A DNA stretch of 64,000 nucleotides, from assembly GCA_902634325.1 (NCBI GenBank), contig CACPJP010000003.1, positions 28,790-92,789 of the forward strand, given 5' to 3'. Below the pieces are notes generated by a model that saw only the letters and a list, made by a program, of their open reading frames with translations, was not told where the DNA came from and did not search any database. The stretch is from an uncultured Pelagibacteraceae bacterium (GTDB lineage: Bacteria > Pseudomonadota > Alphaproteobacteria > Pelagibacterales > Pelagibacteraceae). Of the stretch, positions 30,546 through 41,616 are shown in pieces. Numbering within the stretch: the first letter of the stretch is position 1; every line of letters begins with the position of its first letter. The translations under genes were made by a program, and so were the position numbers.

Positions 30546-32600
30546 TTATAAAACCTCTCTTTTACCTGTATGGTTGGCTTTACTTACGATTCCACTGCTT
30601 TCCATTTGATCGATTATTCTTGCAGCTCTATTATAGCCAATTTGTAATTTTCTTTGAAGAAAACTAGTTGATGCTTTTTTTTCTGTTTGAACAATTTTAA
30701 GAGCAGCTTCATATAATTCGTCATTACCTTCGTTTGAGTCGCTTTCGTTTATATTATTATCTTGTATTGTTGTTATTTCTTCCATGTAATCTGGATTTCC
30801 TTGGGACCTTAAAAAACTAGTGATTTTTTCAATTTCCCCTTCAGAAATGTACGGACCATGAATCCTAAATATTTTATTGGCTGATGACATAAATAGCATA
30901 TCCCCCTTGCCCAAAAGTTGCTCAGCCCCTTGTTCACCCAAGATAGTCTTACTGTCAATTTTTGAGCTTACTTGAAAAGATATTCTTGTTGGAAAGTTAG
31001 CTTTGATTGTTCCCGTAATAACATCAACACTTGGTCTTTGAGTGGCCATGATTATATGAATTCCAGCTGCTCTTGCCATAGCAGAAAGTTTTTGGACATA
31101 GCTTTCAATTTCTCTACTTGAGATTAACATTAGGTCAGACATTTCATCTACAACAACAACTATGTATGGCATCTTTAGTTTATGTTTTTGATTGTAGCCG
31201 TCTATGTTTCTTACTCCTTCAGAACTCATTAATTTATATCTATTTTCCATTTCTCTAACCGTCCAGCTCAATGCAGCCGTTGCTTTTTTTGCATCGGTAA
31301 TTACAGGGGATAAAAGATGAGGAATTCCTTCATACGAAGAAAGTTCTAACATTTTTGGGTCAATTAAAATAAATTTACAGTTATTTGGATTATGTTTGTA
31401 AAGAAGAGAAGTTATTATTGTATTTATACAAACTGATTTTCCGGACCCCGTAGTTCCAGCTATTAATAAATGGGGCATTGATGTTAAATCAGCAATTATT
31501 GGTGATCCAGAAATACTTTTGCCTAGAGCTATAGGAAGTTTTATTTCTTTTTTAGAAAAAGAATTAGAAGAGATAATTTCTGACAAAATTACCCCATCTC
31601 TTTTAGTATTTGGTATTTCTATTCCTACTGTGTTTCTTCCAGGTATTATAGAAACTCTGGTCGAAACAGAACTTGTATTCCGAGCAATATCATCTGATAG
31701 ACTTACTATTTTTGAGACTTTAATTCCGGGTGCAGGTTCAAATTCATATAAACTTACTACTGGACCATTACTAACTTTTTTAATTTTTCCTTTTACTCCA
31801 AAATCTAATAGAATTTTTTCAATAAATTCCGAACTAGGATTATTCGAAGTAGAACCTTTTATGCTATGTTTTTTTTCTAACAGGTTTACTGTCGGTAGTT
31901 TATATTCTTTGGTTTTATTATCTGGTAAATTTTTAAAAGAAAAAGATTGTTGTTTTGTTTCAAGAGATTCCTTTTCATCTCCAATAGTATCAATATAGCT
32001 ATTTTCACTCGATGTATTTTTAATATTTTTTCCTATAGAGAATTTTTCTATAATTTTTTTAAAATTAATTCCAGAACCCAGAACAAAAAATATTAAGGTT
32101 AGTAGTAAAATTACGATTTTATTTAGATCATTTTCTATTAGAGGATAAAATTTATTTATAAAATAAAAACTTCTCTCACCTAAAAAACCAGAATTTCCAT
32201 TATCAATTAACCAAAAGGAATTATTATTAGTTAAATATATAAATAGACATCCTAAATTAATATATAGAATAGTATAAAATATTTTGCTTAATAGGTTTTT
32301 AATCTTCTTATTTATTATTAAATTTATTCCCCAAGATAATATGCTAACAGAAATCAAAAAAGATATTAGCCCAAAAGATTGAAGAAAAAAATCTGCTACA
32401 ATATTCAAATATTTTTGAAAAATAACCTCTGTATTAGGATCGTTAATCTTGTAAATTAGAGTGGAATTTTCAGGGGAGTAGCTAAATAAGGAATAAGAGA
32501 ATATGAAAAAAATGCTTATTAATAAAAGACCAAAGAGCTCAATAAATCTCTTTTTAAAAAAAATTAAAGTATTATCGTAAATATTCTTGTCTAATTTCAT
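30546..32600 (-). CDS. ftsK: DNA translocase FtsK
   Basis: N-terminal TMs, PHLLIAGTTGSGKSVCINTII Walker A, VVVVDEMSDLM, C-terminal winged helix FLQRKLQIGYNRAARIIDQMESSGIV. Confidence 0.96.
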   Translation of the reverse strand: MKLDKNIYDNTLIFFKKRFIELFGLLLISIFFIFSYSLFSYSPENSTLIYKINDPNTEVIFQKYLNIVADFFLQSFGLISFLISVSILSWGINLIINKKIKNLLSKIFYTILYINLGCLFIYLTNNNSFWLIDNGNSGFLGERSFYFINKFYPLIENDLNKIVILLLTLIFFVLGSGINFKKIIEKFSIGKNIKNTSSENSYIDTIGDEKESLETKQQSFSFKNLPDNKTKEYKLPTVNLLEKKHSIKGSTSNNPSSEFIEKILLDFGVKGKIKKVSNGPVVSLYEFEPAPGIKVSKIVSLSDDIARNTSSVSTRVSIIPGRNTVGIEIPNTKRDGVILSEIISSNSFSKKEIKLPIALGKSISGSPIIADLTSMPHLLIAGTTGSGKSVCINTIITSLLYKHNPNNCKFILIDPKMLELSSYEGIPHLLSPVITDAKKATAALSWTVREMENRYKLMSSEGVRNIDGYNQKHKLKMPYIVVVVDEMSDLMLISSREIESYVQKLSAMARAAGIHIIMATQRPSVDVITGTIKANFPTRISFQVSSKIDSKTILGEQGAEQLLGKGDMLFMSSANKIFRIHGPYISEGEIEKITSFLRSQGNPDYMEEITTIQDNNINESDSNEGNDELYEAALKIVQTEKKASTSFLQRKLQIGYNRAARIIDQMESSGIVSKANHTGKREVL

Positions 32601-32665
32601 TTATCGAATCACCTGCTTTACTTTGTATCATTTATTAAAAATTGATAAAGTTTTAATAAAGAAAT

Positions 32666-33676
32666 ATGAAAAAAGCAGTTATTTTATTTAATTTAGGTGG
32701 TCCCGATAATTTAGAAAATGTGGAACCGTTTCTCTTTAATTTATTTAACGATCCAGCAATTATTAGTATTCCATCATTTTTAAGATACCCTTTGGCAAAA
32801 TTTATTTCAAAAAGAAGAGCACCTATTGCAAGGAATATTTATAGAGAAATGGGAAACAGATCACCCATTCTTGAATTAACAGAGCAGCAAGCAAAGAGTT
32901 TAGAAAAAAATTTATCAATACAAGGAAACTATAAATGTTTTGTTGTTATGAGATGTTGGCATCCACGTGCAGCTAATGTAATAAAAAAAGTTCAAGTATA
33001 TAATCCTGAAGAAATAATACTTTTACCATTGTACCCACAATTTTCTGCCACAACTTCAGGATCATCAATCAATGAGTGGAAGAAATTATGTGAAAAAGAA
33101 AACTACAAAGTAAAGACTAAAACAATTTGTTGTTACCCAACAGAAGACAGTTTTATAGAATCACACGCTTCTTCAATTAAAAGAACAATAAAAAAATTGA
33201 ATGATAAAAATTTTAAATTAATTTTTTCTGCACATGGTTTACCTGAAAGTAAAATTAGAAAAGGTGATCCTTATCAATGGCAAGTTGAAGAGACAGTAAA
33301 AGAAATAATGTTAAAATTAGCAGATGAGAATTTGGATTATGCAATAACCTATCAGAGCCGAGTAGGACCAATGAAATGGATTGGACCATCTACAGATGAA
33401 GAAATCGTTAAGTACTCAAAAGAAAAAAAGGGTTTGGTTGTTGTGCCAGTAGCATTTGTTTCCGAGCATTCAGAAACTTTGGTTGAATTAGACATTGAAT
33501 ATAAAAAATTAGCTGAAAAAAATGGGTGTAGTTTTTACAAAAGAGTACCAGCTTTGGGAGTTGAAGAAAATTTTATTAAAGCATTAACAAAACTAATTTT
33601 AAAACCAGAAGAAAGAGGAAATTTTGTATCATCTCTCACCTGTCCCAATAAATTTACAAAGTGCCCGTGTAAATGA
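32666..33676 (+). CDS. hemH: Ferrochelatase
   Basis: VILFNLGGPDNLENVEPFL, SAHGLPESKIRKGDPY, VPVAFVSEHSETLVELD. Confidence 0.96.
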   Translation: MKKAVILFNLGGPDNLENVEPFLFNLFNDPAIISIPSFLRYPLAKFISKRRAPIARNIYREMGNRSPILELTEQQAKSLEKNLSIQGNYKCFVVMRCWHPRAANVIKKVQVYNPEEIILLPLYPQFSATTSGSSINEWKKLCEKENYKVKTKTICCYPTEDSFIESHASSIKRTIKKLNDKNFKLIFSAHGLPESKIRKGDPYQWQVEETVKEIMLKLADENLDYAITYQSRVGPMKWIGPSTDEEIVKYSKEKKGLVVVPVAFVSEHSETLVELDIEYKKLAEKNGCSFYKRVPALGVEENFIKALTKLILKPEERGNFVSSLTCPNKFTKCPCK

Positions 33677-34839
33677 AAAAACTTTTAGGAATCTTAGTTT
33701 TAAGTTTGTGTTTTATTAATACTGCTGCAGCAAATATTAAAAAACCAAAGATTCAAAACATTGGAGTAGTTTTTCCAATTATAGAAAATAAAAAATTTCC
33801 TTGTAGAGTAAATGCTATTTATACACCAATAAAACCAATAGAAGAAGTTAAGGCACCATCCGGATATGGTTTAGATGATAGATTTAACTATACTTACGAT
33901 CGTATAGAAAAAGTAAGTGTAAGTTGTTCTAGCGGTGATCTTAAAGCTTGCGAGTCTATATATAAAACATTATTAAGCTGGGCGGAATCAAATGCAGCCA
34001 AAAGAACAGGACCTTCTGATGAGGATGGAAGACATTGGAATGATACTTTGACAGTTAATTTATATGTAGCCGCTCCAATGATAACTGCATATTCTTTTGT
34101 AATACAAAGAATTGATATTCCCCAAGAGGAAGATAAAAAAATTAAAAAATGGTTAAAAAAAATAGTTAGAAGAAATCAACATCTTATGTATGATAAAACT
34201 TACGATTATGGAGGTGCACGAGGAATACCCAAGAGAGCCCATAACCATGCGCTTTCATCAGCTATGTCACATTTATCATTAGCAATTCTTTTAGGTGATA
34301 ACAAAACTTTTAAAAAACCATTTAAAAATTGGATAGGTGCTGTTAAGTACCAGCGTAAAGATGGAAGCCTTCCTATTGAAACCAGAAGAGGTGGAAGAGC
34401 AATGTTTTATCAAGGTAGAGCAATGACCGCACTTGCCACAATTGCCGTGATGGCGGAAAATCAAAATATTGATATATGGAATATGAAATTTAAGAAAATT
34501 AAAGACTATCATAACATTGTAAAATTTTTTGTTGATTTTGCTGAAAATCCAGAGATAGTTTTTAAGTATGCGAAGGAAAATAGGCATCCTGGTCCTGCTA
34601 AAGATTATAAAAATCAAGATTTAGATAGTAGCGGATCTGTTTGGGGTTGGGTTCCTGCATATGTAAGCAGATTCCCAAATCATGAAAATATAAAAAGAAT
34701 TAAATCTTGGAAAAAAGAAAATATGAACAAATATCAAAGATTAATGCGTAGTGCTCTGGATGGAGTTGGAACTAGCTATGTAGATTTTGCAGCTTCTTGG
34801 AACGTAGGGGCTGAACCAAATTGTCATTTTGTAAAATGA
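33673..34839 (+). CDS. Secreted alginate lyase-like (PL5/AlgL-type) protein
   Basis: Signal peptide; RAHNHALSSAMSHLSLAILLGD and DGSLPIETRRGGRAMFYQGRAM resemble AlgL motifs. Confidence 0.65.
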   Translation: MKKLLGILVLSLCFINTAAANIKKPKIQNIGVVFPIIENKKFPCRVNAIYTPIKPIEEVKAPSGYGLDDRFNYTYDRIEKVSVSCSSGDLKACESIYKTLLSWAESNAAKRTGPSDEDGRHWNDTLTVNLYVAAPMITAYSFVIQRIDIPQEEDKKIKKWLKKIVRRNQHLMYDKTYDYGGARGIPKRAHNHALSSAMSHLSLAILLGDNKTFKKPFKNWIGAVKYQRKDGSLPIETRRGGRAMFYQGRAMTALATIAVMAENQNIDIWNMKFKKIKDYHNIVKFFVDFAENPEIVFKYAKENRHPGPAKDYKNQDLDSSGSVWGWVPAYVSRFPNHENIKRIKSWKKENMNKYQRLMRSALDGVGTSYVDFAASWNVGAEPNCHFVK

Positions 34840-35270
34840 ACACATATTTATTATTTAAATCTCTTCATTTAATTGCAGTCATATCCTGGATGGCTGGCTT
34901 ATTATATTTACCAAGAATTTTTGTGTACCATGTTGAAAATTATGAAAAGAAAGAAACTCTAGATATTTTTGAAACTATGGAAAGAAGACTTTATAATTAC
35001 ATAATGAGACCAGCAATGCTCTTTGCCTGGATATTTGGGATTGTCTTAATTTATTTAAATGGTCTAGATGTTTTGGCTAATTTATGGATCCAAATCAAAC
35101 TTGCTTTAGTAATTCTTTTGTCTATTTATCATGAATATTTAGGCAAATGTCTCAGTCAGCTTAAAAATAGAACAAACACAAAAAGTGCTAAATTTTATCG
35201 TTATATAAATGAGGTCCCAACCGTGTTGCTTATAGCTATAATATTTATCGTGGTTTTTAAGCCTATTTAG
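34821..35270 (+). CDS. hemJ: Protoporphyrinogen oxidase HemJ
   Basis: LLFKSLHLIAVISWMAGLLYLPRIFVYH signature. Confidence 0.93.
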   Translation: MSFCKMNTYLLFKSLHLIAVISWMAGLLYLPRIFVYHVENYEKKETLDIFETMERRLYNYIMRPAMLFAWIFGIVLIYLNGLDVLANLWIQIKLALVILLSIYHEYLGKCLSQLKNRTNTKSAKFYRYINEVPTVLLIAIIFIVVFKPI

Positions 35271-35333
35271 ACTTGAATATTAATTTTAAATCACTATATT
35301 AGTACTTACTTACCTTAATAAACAATAATCACT

Positions 35334-36605
35334 ATGAATTTACAGGAATTGAAGCAAAAATCGCCATCCGAGCTAATATCTAAAGCTGAGAAACTTGGTA
35401 TTGAAAATCCAAGCACATTAAGAAAACAGGAAATTCTTTTTTCTATCTTAAAAAAGTTAGCTGAAAAAAATGAACAGATCACCGGCGGAGGGGTGTTAGA
35501 AGTTTTACAAGACGGTTTTGGCTTTCTTAGAGCAATAGAGTCAAATTATCTTCCAGGACCCGATGATATTTATGTAAGTCCTAGCCAGATAAGGAAATTT
35601 GGTTTGAGAACAGGAGATTCTGTAGAAGGAGAAATTAGAGCACCAAAAGACGCCGAAAGATACTTTGCTTTATTAAAAGTAAGTCAGATCAATTTTGAAA
35701 CTCCGGAAAAAGCAAGAAATAAAATAGCATTCGATAATTTAACCCCGCTTTATCCAGACAAGCAATTAAAAATGGAAGTGGAAAAAAATACAACAGAAAA
35801 AAAACCAGACCAAACTGCAAGATTAATTGATCTCGTGAGTCCAATTGGAAAAGGACAAAGATCACTTATAATTTCACCACCAAAGGCAGGTAAAACAATT
35901 ATTTTACAAAACATTGCAAACTCTTTAGAGGTAAATCATCCCGAATGTTATTTGATGGTTCTATTGATAGATGAGCGACCAGAAGAAGTCACAGATATGC
36001 AGAGAACAGTAAAGGGAGAAGTAATAAGTTCTACTTTTGATGAGCCAGCTTCAAGACACGTTGCTGTTGCAGAAATGGTTATAGAAAAAGCTAAAAGATT
36101 AGTAGAACACAAAAAAGATGTAGTTATTTTGTTAGACTCAATTACTAGATTAGGAAGGGCTTATAACGCTGTAGTTCCAAGTTCAGGAAAAGTGTTAACC
36201 GGGGGTGTTGATGCAAATGCACTTCAGCGTCCAAAAAGATTTTTTGGAGCCGCAAGAAATGTTGAGCAAGGAGGATCTTTAACTATTATATCGACTGCTT
36301 TAATAGATACTGGAAGCAGAATGGATGAAGTAATCTTTGAGGAATTTAAAGGAACAGGTAATTCAGAATTAATTCTAGATAGGAAAATTGCAGATAAAAG
36401 AATTTATCCTGCAATTGACATAACTCGTTCGGGTACTAGAAGAGAAGAACTTCTATTCAAAAAAGAGGATTTATCCAAAGTTAATGTCCTTAGAAGAATT
36501 ATAAGCCCAATGGGTACCATGGATGGAATAGAATTTTTAATGTCTAAACTTAAAAATACAAAGAATAATGCAGACTTTTTTGTTTCAATGAATAAGCCTG
36601 GATAG
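35334..36605 (+). CDS. rho: Transcription termination factor Rho
   Basis: [42 protein letters not shown]. Confidence 0.98.
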   Translation: MNLQELKQKSPSELISKAEKLGIENPSTLRKQEILFSILKKLAEKNEQITGGGVLEVLQDGFGFLRAIESNYLPGPDDIYVSPSQIRKFGLRTGDSVEGEIRAPKDAERYFALLKVSQINFETPEKARNKIAFDNLTPLYPDKQLKMEVEKNTTEKKPDQTARLIDLVSPIGKGQRSLIISPPKAGKTIILQNIANSLEVNHPECYLMVLLIDERPEEVTDMQRTVKGEVISSTFDEPASRHVAVAEMVIEKAKRLVEHKKDVVILLDSITRLGRAYNAVVPSSGKVLTGGVDANALQRPKRFFGAARNVEQGGSLTIISTALIDTGSRMDEVIFEEFKGTGNSELILDRKIADKRIYPAIDITRSGTRREELLFKKEDLSKVNVLRRIISPMGTMDGIEFLMSKLKNTKNNADFFVSMNKPG

Positions 36606-36627
36606 ATCTTCTTAGCTACTTAAAATT

Positions 36628-37317
36628 ATGATCTTAAGCATTGTGGTTCCAGTTTATAACGAAGAAAAAACTTTGCTAAAATCCTTACAATCCCTTAAAA
36701 ATTTAAATGCAAACTTAGGTAAGCATGAGATCATCGTTATTAATGATGGATCAACTGATAATTCTGGTAAAATTTTAAATGAAAATAAAAATTTATACGA
36801 CAAACTTATCTCAAATGAATCAAACAGAGGAAAAGGATATTCTATAAAACGAGGATTGTTAGAATCTACAGGAACACATATTATCTTTCATGACTCAGAT
36901 CTAGAATATGACTCAAAAGATATACTCAAATTTCAAAAAATATTTTCTGATTTTGATGCTGATGGAATTGTTGGTTCACGTTTTAATTATGCAGATTATA
37001 CGAGATCGCATAATATACTTAATAAATTTGCGAATCACATTTTAACTCTTACTTTTAATTTATTATATAATACAACTTTTACAGATATTTATTCATGTTA
37101 TTTTGCTTTTAAAAAAGAACTTTTAGATCCAAACCAACTTCAAACAATGGGGTTTGAACAACACGCCGAGATACTTTGTAAAGTAATCAAAAAAGGTGAA
37201 AAATTTTATGAAGTGCCAATTAATTATAGTGGCAGATCTTACAAAGAAGGAAAAAAAATAAAACCACACGATTTCTTTTTTGTTTTATTTCAAATTTTTT
37301 TAAGACGTTTCTTCTAA
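36628..37317 (+). CDS. Family 2 glycosyltransferase (DPM1-like)
   Basis: LSIVVPVYNEEKTLLKSLQSL, IINDGSTDNS, HDSDLEYD. Confidence 0.92.
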   Translation: MILSIVVPVYNEEKTLLKSLQSLKNLNANLGKHEIIVINDGSTDNSGKILNENKNLYDKLISNESNRGKGYSIKRGLLESTGTHIIFHDSDLEYDSKDILKFQKIFSDFDADGIVGSRFNYADYTRSHNILNKFANHILTLTFNLLYNTTFTDIYSCYFAFKKELLDPNQLQTMGFEQHAEILCKVIKKGEKFYEVPINYSGRSYKEGKKIKPHDFFFVLFQIFLRRFF

Positions 37318-38499
37318 GGATTTTATATTTAAGTTATATAAAGAAAAAAAAGCAAGCAGAAAAGTAAAAGACTTTAAAACTCTATTAGCACTCGTTTCAA
37401 GGTGGTATGCCAATTCATATGGCGTAGAAAAATATACAATTAATAACAATGCCAAGTAAGAAAAAAATAATAGCATTACAAAAAAAAATAATTTTTTATT
37501 AAAATTCAAATAAAATGATGTAATAAAAAACAATAATGCAATTATAGCTTTTTCATTTGATAAAACCAGATATTTAAAAAATAATATATAACTATCAAGA
37601 ACTAATATTCTATTTACCAGATTTTCTCTTATTAATTCTATGGTAAAGTCTGTATTTGTAATTCCATTTTTATAACAAAAAACTTTCCATAATATAATTG
37701 GAATAAATGAAAAAAATAAAATAATAAGCTTTTTTGAATCTGTAAATATTTTTTTTTCTAATAATTTTATAAAAATCGTAGTAAAAAAAAGTAATATAAG
37801 TAAAGCGAATCCTTCATTTTTTATTAAGGACAAAGTTATACATAGCAAAAATGTTATGAAAATTAATGAATTTCTATCATTTTCATTAATTCTAGAAAAA
37901 AATATTTTAAAAAAACAATATCCTATAGTTACAAAGTATAAAGCTACTGCTCCATCTATTCCTCCAAGAAACAAGTGTGTTCCTATAAAAAATATTAGTA
38001 ATGAAAGCAAAATCATATATTTTTTATTTGAAATATAAGAAGACAAAAATATTAATGGAGGTAAATAAACAAATGTGTAAGCACTTTTGGGAAATACTTC
38101 ATGCCAATAACCGCTTAAAAAGGCAAAAGAAGCGGAAAAGCTGTGAAATAACAATGGATAATCATTATGACTAAAAGCCGCGTAATTATCAGCAACAGAA
38201 TAAAGTGACTGATCAAAAAAAATTCTTTTTGCATGAAATAAATATAAACTTCTCAAGTCCCAGCCCTTTGCGGTTGTACCTAAGCAAATCAATAGTATAA
38301 GCAAGAAATATATCTTAAGCGTCAAATTATTTTTAAAATTTTTTAAATAAAAATATGCAACTGTAAGAAAAAAGAGAATTATATTTATTTTTAAAGTAAT
38401 ATTAAAAAAACCTATGCTTATAAGAAGATAATTATTAAGAATTAATAGCAAAAGTACTATTGAAATTTTATAATTAAATTGTTTAAGTTCTACTGGCAT
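37300..38499 (-). CDS. Polytopic membrane protein, glycosyltransferase-like (uncertain)
   Basis: 399 aa, many hydrophobic segments; convergent overlap with GT2 gene. Confidence 0.6.
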   Translation of the reverse strand: MPVELKQFNYKISIVLLLLILNNYLLISIGFFNITLKINIILFFLTVAYFYLKNFKNNLTLKIYFLLILLICLGTTAKGWDLRSLYLFHAKRIFFDQSLYSVADNYAAFSHNDYPLLFHSFSASFAFLSGYWHEVFPKSAYTFVYLPPLIFLSSYISNKKYMILLSLLIFFIGTHLFLGGIDGAVALYFVTIGYCFFKIFFSRINENDRNSLIFITFLLCITLSLIKNEGFALLILLFFTTIFIKLLEKKIFTDSKKLIILFFSFIPIILWKVFCYKNGITNTDFTIELIRENLVNRILVLDSYILFFKYLVLSNEKAIIALLFFITSFYLNFNKKLFFFVMLLFFSYLALLLIVYFSTPYELAYHLETSANRVLKSFTFLLAFFSLYNLNIKSLEETS

Positions 38500-38870
38500 T
38501 TTTGTAATTCTATAAATTTTCCTTTAAATATACTTTCGCAGTTATAATTCTCTTCTATTAAGGATAACGTATATTTTGATTTTTCATCAAATTTTATTGG
38601 ATAATTAAATTCAATTATTCTTTGATAACTATACATATCATTTCTTAAACTTTTGCTTAAATTAAATTTTTGAATTTTATTAGAAATTAATATTTCATTT
38701 GTTTCAATTATTGCTTTAGGTAACACATGATTTATATGAGAATTTTTTTTAAATGGATTTTTTAAAACTTCAAATTCAAAATTACTTCTTTTATTCCAAT
38801 AGTAAAAAATCTGAATAATTCCTACTATAAAAAAAAAAGTTAATAATTTTTTATTTTTTAGATGAATCAT
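38490..38870 (-). CDS. Hypothetical protein with N-terminal TM (126 aa)
   Basis: ORF overlapping both neighbours by a few nt in the same direction. Confidence 0.55.
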   Translation of the reverse strand: MIHLKNKKLLTFFFIVGIIQIFYYWNKRSNFEFEVLKNPFKKNSHINHVLPKAIIETNEILISNKIQKFNLSKSLRNDMYSYQRIIEFNYPIKFDEKSKYTLSLIEENYNCESIFKGKFIELQKCQ

Positions 38871-39325
38871 TTAAATATTAATCCTTCAAATTTTAGTAAT
38901 TTTTTTTTTAATTTTGTTCCTCCTGGGGCTGAGAAACCACCTAAAGTGCCATCTGACTTTAAAACTCTATGACACGGAACAATTAACACATGTTGGTTTT
39001 TTCCACAGACTCTGCCCACATATCTTGGTGAAACTTTTAATTTTTTTGCAATTTCTCCATAACTTTTTGTTCTCCCTTTTTTGATTTTTTTTAATTCTCT
39101 CCAAATTTTTTTTTCAACAGTTTTTCCTTCAACTTTAATCTTTCCATCTATTATCTTTTTTTTATTTTTAAAATACAAAATTATATTTTTTTTAATTTTT
39201 CTTAACTTTTTAGTTTTTTTTCCTTTATTTTTTTCCTTTTTAAACTGAATCTTCGTTATAAAATTTTTATTTTCAGAAACCGAAATCCATCCAAATCTGG
39301 TATTGAAAGATATTATATTTTCCAT
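38867..39325 (-). CDS. Methylated-DNA--[protein]-cysteine S-methyltransferase
   Basis: [32 protein letters not shown]; start set to the Met of [13 protein letters not shown] rather than the longer tracked ORF. Confidence 0.9.
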   Translation of the reverse strand: MENIISFNTRFGWISVSENKNFITKIQFKKEKNKGKKTKKLRKIKKNIILYFKNKKKIIDGKIKVEGKTVEKKIWRELKKIKKGRTKSYGEIAKKLKVSPRYVGRVCGKNQHVLIVPCHRVLKSDGTLGGFSAPGGTKLKKKLLKFEGLIFK

Positions 39326-39332
39326 AACTATT

Positions 39333-40178
39333 TCAGTTGTTTTTAACCAAATAATATCCCCACAATATAAAAGTGTCATTATTTTTTGAATCAAATTCTT
39401 TTGAGATTTTATTTGGCGGTTTTCCTATATTACCCTTTATTGTTTGATTAATTGAAAAATTAAAGCTCTCAAACAATTTTTTATATTCATAGTGTCTTAA
39501 TCTATTTTGATAAAGGTAATTATTATTATATTTTTTCCATTCATCCTTGGAATATTTTAAAAAATTCAAGGCAGATATATTTTTGTCAGTGTGGCTATAA
39601 TGATCGCTATAATCTATTAAAGACGAAATATAACCATTTTTTTTTATTATCTTTTTTAAATTACTCAAACACGAATGAAGATCTCTTGGCGAAAAGTGTT
39701 CAAGAGTAGCGGTATTAATGCACATATCAAAAAGCTCTTTTTCATCTACTAGTCTTTTAAGATCAAATGGAGCTTTATATTCAATATTATAAATTTTTTT
39801 TATATCTTCGACACCATTTACGTCATCTTTTTTTTCCTTATTTAAAATTTTGGATATATGAAAATTGGCTTCATTAAATAAAGCAAAATCAATCATTTTA
39901 TTGATATCTATTACTGTTTGTTTGATTTTGTTCTCAAAAATATATGAGAAAAAAATATTTTGTTCTAGTGATTTTCCAGCACCAATTTCAATAAGAGAAT
40001 TAACTTGGAGTTTACTGATATTATTGCCATGCACTTCCCAATTTTTATTTATACTGTTTATGTTGATTTTTGATCTTTTTGTTATTAACTTTTGAACCAA
40101 ATAGAAGAATTTTTCTAACTTTAAAAAGTCGAATATTTTGTAAAGTAAGGACTTTGTCTTCCAATTTATTTGAAACAT
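39333..40178 (-). CDS. SAM-dependent methyltransferase-like protein
   Basis: [52 protein letters not shown]. Confidence 0.72.
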   Translation of the reverse strand: MFQINWKTKSLLYKIFDFLKLEKFFYLVQKLITKRSKININSINKNWEVHGNNISKLQVNSLIEIGAGKSLEQNIFFSYIFENKIKQTVIDINKMIDFALFNEANFHISKILNKEKKDDVNGVEDIKKIYNIEYKAPFDLKRLVDEKELFDMCINTATLEHFSPRDLHSCLSNLKKIIKKNGYISSLIDYSDHYSHTDKNISALNFLKYSKDEWKKYNNNYLYQNRLRHYEYKKLFESFNFSINQTIKGNIGKPPNKISKEFDSKNNDTFILWGYYLVKNN

Positions 40179-40237
40179 AGTGTTTTCTAAAATATTTGAG
40201 GATAAACTAATTTTAATAAATATAATATATTTTAAAA

Positions 40238-41569
40238 ATGAATATTTTCGCTCTTTCTTCCGGACGTGGTCCTTCAGGGATTGCTATTTTGAGATTATCT
40301 GGAAAAGGTAGTCTTCAAATTTCAAAACTGATAACAAAAAAAAATGAAATAAAATCAAAAGAAGTTAACCTTTGTAAATTCTACGATCCTTCAAATGGTA
40401 AAATGATCGACGAAGGACTACTTCTCTGGTCGCCTGGCCCGAATAGCTATACAGGGGAGGATTTAGCAGAATTTCATACTCACGGAAGTAACGCCGTTGT
40501 TAGTTGCTTTTTAAGAGTACTTGGAGAACAAGAAAATTGCAGATTAGCGGAACCAGGGGAATTTACTAAGCTTGCATTTCAAAACAATAAGATAGACCTA
40601 ATAGAGGCCGAAAGTATAGGGGATCTTATACACGCTGAAACAGAGCTTCAAAGACAACAAGCTATAAAACTGATTCAAGGCAATGCATCAAATTACTATA
40701 ATTCTTTAAGAGAAAAGCTAGTTAAATCTTTGTCTTATATTGAAGCAAAAATAGATTTTGCTGAGGATGATCTTCCAGAGAATGTCTTAAAAGAGGTACA
40801 GACATCTATAAAGCAAGTTCACAAAGATATTAAACAAATATTAGAGGACCAAAAAATTGGAGAAAAAATTAGAGATGGATTCAGAATATCTATTGTCGGA
40901 GATGTAAATGCAGGAAAGTCTTCTCTATTAAATCTTCTTTCTAAAAGAGAGGCTGCCATTGTATCTGAACAAGAAGGCACCACACGAGACGTAATAGAAA
41001 CCTATCTCAATATTGATGGCTACCCTGTCATCTTGGCAGATACTGCTGGGATCAGAAAGGTTAAAAATAGAGTTGAAAAAGAAGGAATAAAAAGAGCTAT
41101 CAAGAAAGCTAAAGATGCTGATCTAATTTTAGTTATGGTTGATGTATCTAAAAAAACAATCAATAAAGATCTAAAAAAATTAATTAATGAAGACTGCATA
41201 TTAGTTTTTAATAAGTCAGACTTAAGTAAAAAAACTCCAAAAAATGAGTTTAAGAAAAATGATCAAATTTTGCTATCAGTAAAAAACAATAAGAACATCG
41301 ATAATCTTATAAAGTTGATAAAAGAGAAATTGAGTAAAAAATTTATGAAAGCAAACAATATTTTAGTTACTAGAGAGAGACATCGAGCCAAACTTAACGC
41401 GGTATTAAAAGAAATAGAAAAATTTTTAAAAAAAGACCAAAAAAAAGAAATCGAAACAGCCGCAGAAGACCTTAGACTGGCCACAAGACATCTTGGGGGT
41501 ATAGTAGGCAAGGTTGATGTGGAAGAGATACTCGGTTCTATATTTCAGGACTTTTGTATTGGGAAATAA
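40238..41569 (+). CDS. mnmE: tRNA modification GTPase MnmE
   Basis: FALSSGRGPSGIAILRLSG, GDVNAGKSSLLN, C-terminal FQDFCIGK. Confidence 0.98.
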   Translation: MNIFALSSGRGPSGIAILRLSGKGSLQISKLITKKNEIKSKEVNLCKFYDPSNGKMIDEGLLLWSPGPNSYTGEDLAEFHTHGSNAVVSCFLRVLGEQENCRLAEPGEFTKLAFQNNKIDLIEAESIGDLIHAETELQRQQAIKLIQGNASNYYNSLREKLVKSLSYIEAKIDFAEDDLPENVLKEVQTSIKQVHKDIKQILEDQKIGEKIRDGFRISIVGDVNAGKSSLLNLLSKREAAIVSEQEGTTRDVIETYLNIDGYPVILADTAGIRKVKNRVEKEGIKRAIKKAKDADLILVMVDVSKKTINKDLKKLINEDCILVFNKSDLSKKTPKNEFKKNDQILLSVKNNKNIDNLIKLIKEKLSKKFMKANNILVTRERHRAKLNAVLKEIEKFLKKDQKKEIETAAEDLRLATRHLGGIVGKVDVEEILGSIFQDFCIGK

Positions 41570-41616
41570 CCCATCTTTGAGCTTGTAAAATCATATTTCA
41601 TCGATACATTTCATTT

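Noticed and set aside
37300-37317. Tail-to-tail overlap of GT2 and the membrane protein as a fusion or frameshift
   Set aside because: Both ORFs are complete on opposite strands; an 18-nt convergent overlap is common in compact genomes.
39326-39394. N-terminal extension of the alkylguanine methyltransferase ORF
   Set aside because: Overlaps the methyltransferase gene; [13 protein letters not shown] is a better start.
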